A stretch of DNA of 64,000 nucleotides from the NCBI GenBank assembly GCA_016711345.1, contig JADJTD010000001.1, positions 744,001 through 808,000 of the forward strand, given 5' to 3'. Source of the stretch: Chloracidobacterium sp. (lineage in GTDB: Bacteria; Acidobacteriota; Blastocatellia; Pyrinomonadales; Pyrinomonadaceae). Position 1 is the first letter of the stretch. The number at the start of each line of letters is the position of its first letter. Shown piece after piece: positions 18,321-27,769 of this stretch. The translations under genes and the position numbers were made by a program. The notes beneath the pieces are model-generated. The model worked only from the letters and a program-made list of their open reading frames with translations, searched no databases and was not told where the DNA came from.

Positions 18321-21300
18321 ATGTTTTACGAACTTCACACACGCTCGGCTTTTAGCTTTCTGTCATCCGGTTCTCAGCCGCAGAGGTTAGCTCAGCGCGC
18401 CGCTGAGCTAGAAATGCCCGGAGCGGCTTTGATCGACCGCGATACGGTCGCCGGAGCTGTGCGTTTCCATTTCGAGGCAAAAAAGCACGGCATAAAGCCG
18501 ATCGTCGGTGCCGAGATCACAATGGACGATGGCAGCTTTTTACCGCTTGTTCCGATGAACCTCGCAGGCTATCAAAATCTAAGCAAACTCATAACAACAG
18601 TCAAACTCAGGCATAAAAAAGGTAAGCATTTTGCTACACGGAAAGACATTGAAGATCACTCGTCCGGACTATTGTGTTTTACAGGTGGAGCGGATGGTTT
18701 TATGCATAAAAGTATAAAAGCCGGCCGCGCCCAAATAGATCTTGCATGGCTCAACTATGTTTTCGAAAAGCGGCTATATGTCGAACTGCAGCGGCATCAC
18801 CTCCGCAGCGAAGAAGCTATAAATCAATCGCTGCTCGGCCTCGCGCACAAACTCCGACTTCCCTATTTTGCCAGCAACGGAACGTATTACGCCGATCAGC
18901 ACGACCGCGAACTCTTTGACGTATTCACCTGTATAAAAAATCACTGCTCGATATACGACGCCGGCAAATTGCTCTCAAAAAATAACGAACGATATCTTAA
19001 ATCGCAGTCCCAGATGCTTGACCTTTTCGAAGACATACCGTCGGCTGTCCACATCACAGAAGAGATCGCTGACCGCGTAAAGTTCTCAATGGATGCTCTT
19101 TCCTATAATTTTCCCGACTACGATGTGCCACCCGGCGAAACCGTAGACAGTCTGTTACGACACAGAGCTATAAGCGGAGCAATAGAGCGGTATCGCAACA
19201 AAGAGCAAAATATAAAAGATCAGGTGCAAGATCGTCTGGATCGTGAGTTCAAAGTCATCTCGATGAAAGGCCTGGCTGGATATTTTCTAATGGTCGCGGA
19301 CATCTCACAATTTTGTGTTGACAACGAAATTCTTTCACAAGGGCGTGGCTCGGCGGCAAATTCTGTCGTCTGTTACGCACTTGGAATCACCGCGGTCGAA
19401 CCTATTAAAAACAAACTCTTATTCGAACGGTTTTTGTCCGAGAGCTATGAACAATATCCTGACATTGATATCGATCTGCCATCGGGAGATGACCGCGAAC
19501 AAGTAATACAGCATGTTTACAGAGAATACGGCGAACGCGGAGCAGGTATGACCGCGAATGTCATCAGCTATCGCGGCAAATCGGCAGTTCGAGAGGTCGG
19601 GAAGACATTTGGCTTTGGCCCTGATGTACTTGACCGGTTGTCCAAACTTAATTCTCATTATGAGACTTTCAAAGGCGAAGAATTGGATCGTCGGCTTAAA
19701 GAACAAGGATTCGACACAACCGAGAATATTCGCCTTAAAAAATTTGCTGAGCTATACAACAAGATCTTAGATTTCCCGCGACACCTGGGCCAGCATTCGG
19801 GTGGAATGGTTGTGTCACTAAACCGACTCGATGGCATAGTGCCGCTCGAGCCAGCATCGATGCCAGGGCGCAACATCATTCAGTGGGACAAGGACGATTG
19901 CGATGCTCTAAAGATAGTTAAGGTCGATCTGCTGGGGCTCGGAATGATGGCTGTCCTGCGCGATTCGATCACATTGATCAGCCAGCATCACGATAAAACT
20001 CTCAATCTGTATAAGATCCCGACCGACGACCCAAAGGTTTACGAAGCTCTGCAAACGGGCGACACGGTCGGGATGTTTCAGGTCGAGAGCCGCGCACAGA
20101 TAGCTTTTCTGCCAAAATCCAAGCCAGCAAACTTTTACGATATCGTCGTCCAAGTCGCAATCATTCGTCCCGGCCCGATCGTTGGCAAAATGCTGCATTC
20201 TTACCTGAAACGCCGTCAAGGTCTGGAGAAAGTTGATTATATAGACGAACGCCTAAGGCCCACACTGGAGAGAACAATGGGCGTTCCTCTTTTTCAAGAA
20301 CAGCTTCTTAAAATAGCAATGGACATTGCCGGATTCACTTCCGATCAAACCGAAGATCTCCGTAAAGCAATGGGTTTTAAAAGACCGGGTAAAAAGCTTG
20401 AAACAATCAGTGAAAATCTTCGCAAAGGAATGGAGAAAACAGGCGTGCCAAAGGAAGTCCAGGAAAATATCGTAAATTGCGTACTCGCTTTTTCAAATTA
20501 CGGCTTCCCCGAATCTCATGCTTTCAGTTTTGCGTTATTAGCCTATGCATCTGCCTATTTCATGGTGCATTACCGCGCTTGCTTTATGGCAGCGATGTTC
20601 AATAATTACCCGCTCGGATTTTATAACGCCGCGACATTGGTTAAAGACGCCCAGCGGCACGGGCTGCATTTTATCGCTCTTGATATAAACCGATCGAAAT
20701 ATGAATTTACCGTCGAGGAAGTCAGTGGCGAAAAGCAGGTACGCGTTGGGCTCAACTTTGTAAGAGGTTTGCGAAAGGATATTGGTGAAATGATAGTTGC
20801 CGAGCGTGATCGCGCTGGTTTTTACATTAGCATCGCCGATCTAATAGACCGCGTTCCCGAGATCAACAAACGAGAGATCCGCGCTCTGAGTCTCACCGGA
20901 GCGTTAAATTTTGACGGCACTATTCATCGCCGTGAGGCACTGTGGCAATCGGAACTTTTGATTCAACCCGAGGGCGATCTTTTCAGCGGCTCTCGTGTCA
21001 GTAGCCCGCACGTAAGTAAGGGCTCTTCTGCTCTCAATCGAGCCCTTACTCACGTGCGGGCTACTGACACAAACACCTTTCTTAAACGTCTGGAAGGTCT
21101 GGAACTTGTCGAAACGGATCTCAGAAAAACCGGCATCTCGATCGGCAAACATCCAATGGCGTTTGTCCGTGAAGAGATGAAAAAGAGCGGCATCTTGTCG
21201 GCGAGGGAAAGTATAGATCTAAAAAAAGGACAGGTAGTTTCCGTGGCCGGAGCAGTTATAATTCGTCAGCGTCCGATGACTGCAAACAATGTCGTTTTTA

Positions 21301-21497
21301 TCACTCTCGAAGACGAGACCGGCCATTCAAACTTTGTCGTAATGCCTGACGTATTTGAAAAATACCGTGCTGTGATCAACCAAAATGATTACCTCATTAT
21401 TCGAGGCATCTATGAAGAACGTGGAATGTTAAAGTCAATTCACTTTGAGCCGATACACAGCTTTAACGCAGAGGTCGTGTCGCACAATTTCCGGTAG
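18321..21497 (+). CDS. dnaE2: Error-prone DNA polymerase III alpha subunit DnaE2 (ImuC)
   Basis: The 1058-residue chain has the PHP domain at the N-terminus (ELHTRSAFSFLSSGS), then the C-family polymerase palm with the metal-binding aspartates in PDIDIDLPSGDDRE (about 380-392). QGRGSAANSVVCYALGIT, the finger motifs and a C-terminal OB-fold (VVSVAGAVIIRQRPMTAN) follow. Size and the adjoining imuA-imuB identify DnaE2, the mutagenic translesion polymerase, as opposed to replicative DnaE1 of about 1150-1200 residues. A 76-bp REP-like palindrome is embedded in frame, encoding about residues 892-917 (SRVSSPHVSKGSSALN and on), between the HhH-type region and the OB-fold, where an added loop is probably tolerated. 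The start at 18321 lacks a strong ribosome-binding site. The gap from imuB is 209 bp, so it may have its own promoter. Confidence 0.93.
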   Translation: MFYELHTRSAFSFLSSGSQPQRLAQRAAELEMPGAALIDRDTVAGAVRFHFEAKKHGIKPIVGAEITMDDGSFLPLVPMNLAGYQNLSKLITTVKLRHKKGKHFATRKDIEDHSSGLLCFTGGADGFMHKSIKAGRAQIDLAWLNYVFEKRLYVELQRHHLRSEEAINQSLLGLAHKLRLPYFASNGTYYADQHDRELFDVFTCIKNHCSIYDAGKLLSKNNERYLKSQSQMLDLFEDIPSAVHITEEIADRVKFSMDALSYNFPDYDVPPGETVDSLLRHRAISGAIERYRNKEQNIKDQVQDRLDREFKVISMKGLAGYFLMVADISQFCVDNEILSQGRGSAANSVVCYALGITAVEPIKNKLLFERFLSESYEQYPDIDIDLPSGDDREQVIQHVYREYGERGAGMTANVISYRGKSAVREVGKTFGFGPDVLDRLSKLNSHYETFKGEELDRRLKEQGFDTTENIRLKKFAELYNKILDFPRHLGQHSGGMVVSLNRLDGIVPLEPASMPGRNIIQWDKDDCDALKIVKVDLLGLGMMAVLRDSITLISQHHDKTLNLYKIPTDDPKVYEALQTGDTVGMFQVESRAQIAFLPKSKPANFYDIVVQVAIIRPGPIVGKMLHSYLKRRQGLEKVDYIDERLRPTLERTMGVPLFQEQLLKIAMDIAGFTSDQTEDLRKAMGFKRPGKKLETISENLRKGMEKTGVPKEVQENIVNCVLAFSNYGFPESHAFSFALLAYASAYFMVHYRACFMAAMFNNYPLGFYNAATLVKDAQRHGLHFIALDINRSKYEFTVEEVSGEKQVRVGLNFVRGLRKDIGEMIVAERDRAGFYISIADLIDRVPEINKREIRALSLTGALNFDGTIHRREALWQSELLIQPEGDLFSGSRVSSPHVSKGSSALNRALTHVRATDTNTFLKRLEGLELVETDLRKTGISIGKHPMAFVREEMKKSGILSARESIDLKKGQVVSVAGAVIIRQRPMTANNVVFITLEDETGHSNFVVMPDVFEKYRAVINQNDYLIIRGIYEERGMLKSIHFEPIHSFNAEVVSHNFR
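20995..21070. repeat. REP-like palindrome, copy 3, inside dnaE2
   Basis: The 30-nt arms at 20995-21024 and 21041-21070 pair with a single mismatch around a 16-nt loop. The left arm opens GTGTCAGTAGCCCGCACGTA. The 76 bp keep the dnaE2 frame open because no stop occurs in the frame used. Confidence 0.92.
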
Positions 21498-21534
21498 CCA
21501 TGTTGTACAAGCCCGTAAGAAGTAGTGGCAACTT

Positions 21535-23235
21535 TCAGTTCTCTGTGCTCTCTGTGTCCTCCGTGGTAAGACTTCCCTTTTCCGGACGCATGTGCGGGAA
21601 TAGGATGACATCGCGGATAGAGTGTTTGTTGGTGAGCATCATCACGAGACGGTCAATACCGATGCCGATGCCGGCGGCGGGCGGCATGCCGTAGCTGAGG
21701 GCGCGGATGTAGTCTTCGTCCAGCACCATCGCCTCTTCGTCGCCGCGCTCGCGCTCAGACATCTGATCGACAAACCGTTCGTACTGCTCCTTCGGATCGT
21801 TGAGCTCGGAGAAACCATTCGCGACTTCCATTCCGTTGATAAACAGCTCGAACCGCTCCGCGATGTTCGGATTCGAAGGATCAGCTTTAGAAAGCGGTGA
21901 GATGGATTTTGGGTAATCTATGATGAATGTTGGCTGAATTAGCGTGTGCTCGACATGTTCTTCGAAATATTCGAGAAGCTGGGCATCATCAAAGGCGGAA
22001 ACACGCCCGGTAGGGAGTGTGTCTTCTTCGATACCCGACGTTGAAGTGACCGCATCCAAAAGAACACCCTCGCTACCGTTCAGGTTTCTGCCTCGTGCGA
22101 CCGCGTCCGCCATCGTGATTCGCTCGAAATTGCCGAAATCTATCTCGTTCTCTCCGTACTTCACAACCAGATTGCCGTCGTTCGCCTTCGCGACCGCGTC
22201 TTTTATCATCGTCTCGGCAAAATCCATCATCCCGTTTACATCCATGTAGGCGATGTAGAATTCGAGCATGGTGAATTCGGGGTTGTGACGCTGCGAGAGG
22301 CCTTCGTTGCGGAAGTTGCGGTTGAGTTCGTAAACCTTTTCAAAGCCGCCGACGACCAGACGCTTGAGATAAAGCTCCGGCGCAACGCGTGCATAGAGCG
22401 GAATGTCGAGCGCGTTATGATGCGTCTCGAACGGTTTCGCCGCCGCACCGGTCGCCTTCGGCGTGAGCATCGGCGTTTCGACTTCGATAAACCCTGCATC
22501 ATCGAGAAAGCGACGTATCCCTGAGATCAGCTTGGCACGACGCTCGAAAACCTCGCGCGTCGTCAACCCATCGTGCTCGATCTGCAATGTCGAAGCGATG
22601 AGATCAGCGTAACGGTAGCGTCGTTGCAGCTCAGGATCGGCGATGCCGTGCATTTTGTCGGGCATCGGAAGCATCGCTTTGGCAAGGAATTGCAGCTTCT
22701 CGACATGTACAGAAACTTCGCCGGTATTTGTAACAAAAAGATAACCCTCGGCACCGATCAGATCGCCGTGATCGAGTAATTGCCACAAGGCCCAACCGTT
22801 CTCTTCGTCAAACGTGTCGGCACCGTCATTCTTTATCAAAGCAAGCGGGCCCTTTTTGTTGCAATAGACTTGCAACTTTGAAATGCCGTCGGTCAGATGA
22901 ACAAAATTGCCGCGCGTCGGCGTCGTCAAACGGCCCGCGATGCGAACGTTTCCTAATGCTTTTAACTCAGTGTTCAGTTCATCTTTTTTTTCCGCAGGCG
23001 GACGTTCGCCTTCGCCGAGATTCGCTTTGATCTCGGCCATTCGTGATTCGATATCGGCGATCTTGTCAAAATGTTTGAGTGCAGTGATCGTGTCTTCGCC
23101 GCCGCTGACGTCAGTGCGGGAAAACTTGTTCGGATACACATTTCCGACCAGCGCAGAAATTGCCTCAAGCGACACTTTTCGCGCTTCTGTCTGGTCGTTA
23201 GGTTCGATGATCTCTTCGAATTGAGGAATGCTCAT
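21535..23235 (-). CDS. lysS: Lysyl-tRNA synthetase, class II
   Basis: I start at the ATG at 23235 (MSIPQFEE), giving 566 residues; the longer frame to 23259 reads into a REP arm. The chain has an OB-fold anticodon-binding domain with an extra charged segment (about 50-100 in this numbering), then the class II catalytic core. Motif 2 reads RNFRNEGLSQRHNPEFTMLE and motif 3 GIGIGIDRLVMMLT, and the family ending DVILFPHMRPE is present. After that signature the frame continues with GSLTTEDTESTEN, which is the translation of an interspersed repeat (21539-21568), so the last dozen residues are probably a passenger tail. It charges tRNA-Lys in the cytosol and is divergent from mfd. Confidence 0.95.
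   Translation of the reverse strand: MSIPQFEEIIEPNDQTEARKVSLEAISALVGNVYPNKFSRTDVSGGEDTITALKHFDKIADIESRMAEIKANLGEGERPPAEKKDELNTELKALGNVRIAGRLTTPTRGNFVHLTDGISKLQVYCNKKGPLALIKNDGADTFDEENGWALWQLLDHGDLIGAEGYLFVTNTGEVSVHVEKLQFLAKAMLPMPDKMHGIADPELQRRYRYADLIASTLQIEHDGLTTREVFERRAKLISGIRRFLDDAGFIEVETPMLTPKATGAAAKPFETHHNALDIPLYARVAPELYLKRLVVGGFEKVYELNRNFRNEGLSQRHNPEFTMLEFYIAYMDVNGMMDFAETMIKDAVAKANDGNLVVKYGENEIDFGNFERITMADAVARGRNLNGSEGVLLDAVTSTSGIEEDTLPTGRVSAFDDAQLLEYFEEHVEHTLIQPTFIIDYPKSISPLSKADPSNPNIAERFELFINGMEVANGFSELNDPKEQYERFVDQMSERERGDEEAMVLDEDYIRALSYGMPPAAGIGIGIDRLVMMLTNKHSIRDVILFPHMRPEKGSLTTEDTESTEN
21539..21568. repeat. Interspersed repeat of the CACGGAGGACACAGAG type
   Basis: On the minus strand it reads CCACGGAGGACACAGAGAGC and on, a repeat seen in many bacterial genomes. 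It encodes the TTEDTESTEN tail of LysS. A related inverted pair lies at 35680-35763. Confidence 0.6.
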
Positions 23236-23242
23236 GGTAATC

Positions 23243-23351
23243 GTGTCAGTAGCCCGCACCTAAGTAAGGGCTCTGTATTCAAACATTTCATTATAAAGGT
23301 CAGTTGCAACATCGGCAACGAAGCCCTTGTTTACACGCTCTCTACCGACAC
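23243..23351. repeat. REP-like palindrome, copy 4 (degenerate), between lysS and mfd
   Basis: The left arm at 23243-23272 (GTGTCAGTAGCCCGCACCTA) matches the dnaE2 copy with one change. A 30-nt right arm at 23322-23351 (AGCCCTTGTTTACACG) is recognisable with about nine differences. The spacer is about 49 bp. It occupies much of the lysS-mfd divergent promoter region. Confidence 0.7.
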
Positions 23352-23455
23352 CAACTCGGCAATCTTCCGCCGGATGTGGCAAAATAGAACCACCGCAGGG
23401 ATTGTGCGACTCGGGACACCTACCCGTTCGACATTCTCTGTGGATATGTGTGTTT

Positions 23456-26400
23456 ATGGCAGATGAATTCGACAAACTAAAGCGTGAGATACAAAGCGGC
23501 ACGCGCGTGATCAGTCTAAGCGGCCTTACGTCCGTAGCGGCAAAGGCATTTATTTTATCAAAGCTCCAGGCTGAGACCGGCAAATCGTTTGCCATCGTAA
23601 CCGAATCCAATTCGGAAATGGAAAACTGGACAACTGATCTGGGCTATTTCGTAAATGATGACCGGTCAGCGATCATCAGCCTCCCTTCGTTTGAAGCCGA
23701 TCCATATTCCGGCGTTTCACCTCACGCGGAAACCCAGGAGCGACGTGCAATGGCTCTTTGGCAATTAGGGCATTTGCGAGAGCGGAACAGCAACTTTGTC
23801 GTTATGTCTGCCCGCTCGCTCATCCAAAGAACAGCATCGCCTACAGAGATCGCGAGCCTCGGCTGCGTTTTATTACGCGATAATGATTCTGCGCCCGAAA
23901 CCTTGATCGAAAAGCTAATTGCAAGCGGTTATGTTCGCGAAGATCCGATATTCGGGCCGGGGCAATTTTCAGTTCGCGGCGGTATTGTGGATGTCTGGTC
24001 GCCTGATGCAGAAAGTCCTGTTCGTGTTGAGTTCTTCGGCGACACTGTCGAATCGATACGCGCGTTCGACGCCGATACGCAGCTCTCGACGGGACAGTTG
24101 GACAGAATCGCGATCGCCCCAATGCGTGAATTTGCTGTCTCGCCGCAGGACTTGAAGGACTGGTCATTTTTCGCCAGCGAAAGATTTGCCGGAGACAAAT
24201 TCAAACGCAATCTCAAAGACCGCACCGACTTTGCAGACGAAGGCGAGCCGTTTTCGGGCTGGGAATTTCTCATTCCGCTCGTAAAGCCATTCGAAGGAAC
24301 CGTTTTCGACCATCTATCGGACTGCGTCTTTGTCATCGACGAACCGACTGCTGTCGAACATACGCTGACCGCTCACTACGAACACGTTAACGATAATTTT
24401 GATGCAGTAACCGAATCCGGCGAGGTCAGCCTAGCTCCAAACGAGCTATTTCTCACGCCGCACGATCTACGTACAAAACTAGAAAACACTCTATGCCTTG
24501 AGCTTCGAGCATTGGGGAAAACCGCAGCGGGAACCGACGAGGAATTCGCTGTAGGCGAGGAAACAAAAACTAAACCGCTGTTTCTTTTCTCCGCAACCGC
24601 AAAAGCATCTGAGATCGAGCTGCAATCGCGTTCGACGCGAAAATTTCACGGCAACGTCGCAGCATTTGTTACGGAATTAGGTTCTCGCTCGAAAACTCAC
24701 GGAGATCTAAGCCGAACGGAGATCGTCGTGCAAACGCCAGGCATGGCCGAACGCATACGAGAGATACTGCGTGAATATGATACTTCGTTAGCTGCTGACC
24801 TGATACAAATCGGCGACTTTTCTAGCGGATTTGAACTGCCTGCGTTCGGCCTGACGCTTTATACCGAAGAAGACATTTTCGGTGAGATCACAAACGAGGC
24901 TGAACACCGTAACTTTAGATCCACACCTCAAAAACGCAAATCAAAACTTGGTGCATTTGTTTCCGATTTTCGTGATCTGAAGATCGGCGATTATGTTGTT
25001 CACGTAGATCACGGTATCGGCAGATTTGACGGCTTACAGACGATCTCGTCGCAAGGAGCCGAGCGAGAATTCATGTTGCTGATCTACGCCGACGATGCCA
25101 AGTTGTTCGTGCCTGTCGAGCGAATGGATCTCGTCTCGCGTTATTCATCGGGCGAAGCGACTTCACCGACGCTTGACCGTCTTGGAGGTATAGGCTGGCA
25201 GAAAACAAAGGCTAAAGCGAAACGCGCGATGCGCGATATGGCGGATGAATTGCTGCGGCTTTACGCCGAGCGCAAACTCGTGCGCGGCCACGCTTTTCCA
25301 CCCGACGCTCCGTGGCAGCACGAATTCGAGGATGCATTTCCCTACGATCTTACCGTCGATCAGGCAGCCGCGATCGAGGACACAAAAACCGACATGGAAA
25401 CGCCCACGCCGATGGACAGGCTCATTATCGGCGATGTCGGTTACGGTAAAACCGAGGTTGCAATGCGGGCTGCATTTAAAGCGGTGATGGACGGCAAACA
25501 GGCGGCGATTCTAACACCCACGACAGTGCTCGCCTATCAGCATTATGAGACGTTCAAAAAAAGATTTGCAGCCTTTCCCGTAAAGGTCGATCTGCTTTCG
25601 CGTTTTCGATCAAGCAAAGAACAGAAAGCGGTTGCCGAAGCCGCAGGAAAGGGTGAGGTCGATGTGCTGATAGGCACTCATCGAATACTCTCGACCGATG
25701 TTCAAATGCCAAAGCTCGGTCTCGTAGTCGTTGACGAAGAGCAGCGTTTCGGCGTCGGCCACAAAGAAAAGCTCAAGCAATTAAAGAAAAAAGTCGATGT
25801 CCTTACGCTTTCAGCAACGCCGATTCCCCGCACACTAAATATGTCCTTGCTAGGAATGCGCGATATGTCCGTTATCGAAACGCCGCCGCGCGATCGACTA
25901 GCTATTAACACTCAGGTCGTCCAATTTTCCGAAGGCGTAATTCGCTCTGCGATAGAACTCGAACTCGCCCGAAACGGTCAGATATTTTTCATCCATAACC
26001 GTGTCGAATCGATCGAGTCGATCGCCGCTCTCATTAAGAAGATCGTGCCAAACGCACGCATCGCTATCGGCCACGGCCAGATGAATGAAAAGGAAATGGA
26101 GCAGGTGATGCTCGATTTTATCGATTACAAATACGATATTCTCGTTGCAACGACGATCATCGAAAACGGCATCGACATCCCGCGTGCAAATACCATTATC
26201 ATCAATCGCGCCGATAATTACGGCCTTTCGCAGCTATACCAGCTTCGCGGTCGTGTCGGACGTTCGAACCGTCGTGCGTATGCATATCTACTGATACCGA
26301 GCGAGTTGGAATTAACGCCAATTGCCCGGCGCAGATTGAGCGCGATTCGTGAATTTTCCGATCTTGGCGCAGGCTTCAGGCTTGCCGCTCTCGACCTCGA

Positions 26401-26968
26401 ACTTCGCGGTGCAGGCAACATTCTCGGCGGCCAGCAATCCGGCCATTTAGATGCGCTTGGTTTTGATCTCTACACAAAAATGCTCGAACGCACAATCGCT
26501 GAAATGCGTGGTGACGAGATCGCCGACGAGACGAGCGTTTCGATCAATCTCGGCGTTGATGTTTCGATACCGAAGGATTATATCGCCGAAACGAGTCAAC
26601 GGCTGCGCACATATAAACGCATCTCGTCTGCCGAAACTGAAGAGACCTTAACTCAGATCCATGCCGAGGTTGAGGACCGCTACGGACGCATTCCGCGTTC
26701 GGTCGAAAACCTCTTTGAATACGCTCGTTTGAGAAAGCTCGCCGAGCGAATGGCAATCGTTTCGATAGACAAGACAGCAGACGGAGTAGCGATCAAACTC
26801 GGTGAGACTGCTCGCGTCTCGCCGGAAAAATTGATGCAGTTTTTAGGTGAAATTAAAGATTCGAGTTTTTCGCCGACAGGCATCTTGAGGATAAAGGTCA
26901 TTACGGGCAATCCAATTCGAACGGCGATGGATTCTCTAATTACGATCAAGTCAGAACCACCTGCGTAA
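23456..26968 (+). CDS. mfd: Transcription-repair coupling factor Mfd
   Basis: Mfd displaces stalled RNA polymerase and recruits UvrA to template-strand damage. The ATG at 23456 (MADEFDKL) gives 1170 residues, the usual length; the open frame extending to 23327 has no Mfd-like sequence. The order is a UvrB-homology N-terminal part (DPIFGPGQFSVRGGIVDV), a CarD/RID polymerase-interacting domain (GDYVVHVDHGIGRFDGL), and the translocase with Walker A GDVGYGKTE (from residue 659) and DEEQ (760-763) followed by RFGVGHKEKLK. LSATPIPRTL, the RLGRVGRS-type LRGRVGRSNRRAYAYLL, and the C-terminal TRCF domain follow. Its stop lies in the loop of a hairpin shared with the convergent gene. Confidence 0.96.
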   Translation: MADEFDKLKREIQSGTRVISLSGLTSVAAKAFILSKLQAETGKSFAIVTESNSEMENWTTDLGYFVNDDRSAIISLPSFEADPYSGVSPHAETQERRAMALWQLGHLRERNSNFVVMSARSLIQRTASPTEIASLGCVLLRDNDSAPETLIEKLIASGYVREDPIFGPGQFSVRGGIVDVWSPDAESPVRVEFFGDTVESIRAFDADTQLSTGQLDRIAIAPMREFAVSPQDLKDWSFFASERFAGDKFKRNLKDRTDFADEGEPFSGWEFLIPLVKPFEGTVFDHLSDCVFVIDEPTAVEHTLTAHYEHVNDNFDAVTESGEVSLAPNELFLTPHDLRTKLENTLCLELRALGKTAAGTDEEFAVGEETKTKPLFLFSATAKASEIELQSRSTRKFHGNVAAFVTELGSRSKTHGDLSRTEIVVQTPGMAERIREILREYDTSLAADLIQIGDFSSGFELPAFGLTLYTEEDIFGEITNEAEHRNFRSTPQKRKSKLGAFVSDFRDLKIGDYVVHVDHGIGRFDGLQTISSQGAEREFMLLIYADDAKLFVPVERMDLVSRYSSGEATSPTLDRLGGIGWQKTKAKAKRAMRDMADELLRLYAERKLVRGHAFPPDAPWQHEFEDAFPYDLTVDQAAAIEDTKTDMETPTPMDRLIIGDVGYGKTEVAMRAAFKAVMDGKQAAILTPTTVLAYQHYETFKKRFAAFPVKVDLLSRFRSSKEQKAVAEAAGKGEVDVLIGTHRILSTDVQMPKLGLVVVDEEQRFGVGHKEKLKQLKKKVDVLTLSATPIPRTLNMSLLGMRDMSVIETPPRDRLAINTQVVQFSEGVIRSAIELELARNGQIFFIHNRVESIESIAALIKKIVPNARIAIGHGQMNEKEMEQVMLDFIDYKYDILVATTIIENGIDIPRANTIIINRADNYGLSQLYQLRGRVGRSNRRAYAYLLIPSELELTPIARRRLSAIREFSDLGAGFRLAALDLELRGAGNILGGQQSGHLDALGFDLYTKMLERTIAEMRGDEIADETSVSINLGVDVSIPKDYIAETSQRLRTYKRISSAETEETLTQIHAEVEDRYGRIPRSVENLFEYARLRKLAERMAIVSIDKTADGVAIKLGETARVSPEKLMQFLGEIKDSSFSPTGILRIKVITGNPIRTAMDSLITIKSEPPA

Positions 26969-26980
26969 GCGGTTCTGACT
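26949..26980. terminator. Hairpin shared by the convergent ends of mfd and the zinc-ribbon gene
   Basis: AGTCAGAACC at 26949-26958 pairs perfectly with GGTTCTGACT at 26971-26980. The mfd TAA (26966-26968) is in the loop. It has no T-tract, so termination is plausible but unproven. Confidence 0.5.
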
Positions 26981-27626
26981 ATTCTGTACAATCGCTCAGT
27001 TCTTTTCCCTCGCACACAAATAATTCGGGAACGTTGTCTTTCGTTTGTTTTCTGATATTGCTCCAGACTGGGGAATCACGATATTTATCTACGGTCCAGC
27101 CGAGTTGCTTGCGGTGCAGCCAGACGTATTTGTATGCGTCATGTTCATCTTCACCGCGCAAATGACGCGATTCGTGCAGAAGGATCGCCGCCCGTTCGAC
27201 GTCATCAACGGGATATGTAAAAAAATCCGGATACAGCGTAACTATCTCAAACGGAAAATTTGCTGCCGCATATGCGTTTTCCTTGTCTACAGAAGCATTC
27301 AGCCAATTGTCTTCGCTCCTGAATACCGAAAAATGCTCCAGCAAAAAGATTTCATTCGAAAACCCGCGCTCGTTCAATACGGCGAGTGCTTTCCGAACTT
27401 GATGCCCTTGTTCCGGCGATAACGACTTCGCCGACGCAACCAGCGAAACATAGAAGCCAAAAATAACGGCACAGCAAACCGCAATGCAAACCACAATGCG
27501 TGTAAGCAACCTTGAACCGGTTGTTCCTCGCTTGTGACCAGAGGCCTCCAACGATGCATTGCAGCGAATGCACAGATCGGCTTCTGGAAAATTGACTACA
27601 TTGCAGGCGGGGCATTTTTTGTTCAT
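26979..27626 (-). CDS. Membrane-anchored zinc-ribbon protein with HExxH-type motif
   Basis: The 215-residue chain begins with a zinc ribbon (Cys5, Cys8, Cys19, Cys22). A transmembrane helix spans about 40-64, followed by an extracytoplasmic domain carrying LLHESRHLRGEDEHDAY (His151, Glu152, His155, then a cluster of acidic residues and His162). HExxH inside a helix is the zinc site of many metallopeptidases, so a membrane-tethered peptidase is possible. The domain is small, however, and I recognise no named family. Its start is supported by the ribbon beginning at once. It is divergent from the surA-like gene. Confidence 0.65.
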   Translation of the reverse strand: MNKKCPACNVVNFPEADLCIRCNASLEASGHKRGTTGSRLLTRIVVCIAVCCAVIFGFYVSLVASAKSLSPEQGHQVRKALAVLNERGFSNEIFLLEHFSVFRSEDNWLNASVDKENAYAAANFPFEIVTLYPDFFTYPVDDVERAAILLHESRHLRGEDEHDAYKYVWLHRKQLGWTVDKYRDSPVWSNIRKQTKDNVPELFVCEGKELSDCTE

Positions 27627-27769
27627 TTAGGCAGGTTTAACAGGCGCGCAGAACCTGTTAATATTTAAAAAGAACTGATGGCTTCGGATTTCCGTTTTTC
27701 GAAAATAAACCCAAGGCCGCATTTTGGCATCAAATCTACATTGCATAGAAGAGCTTGTTAGGAGTCTGC

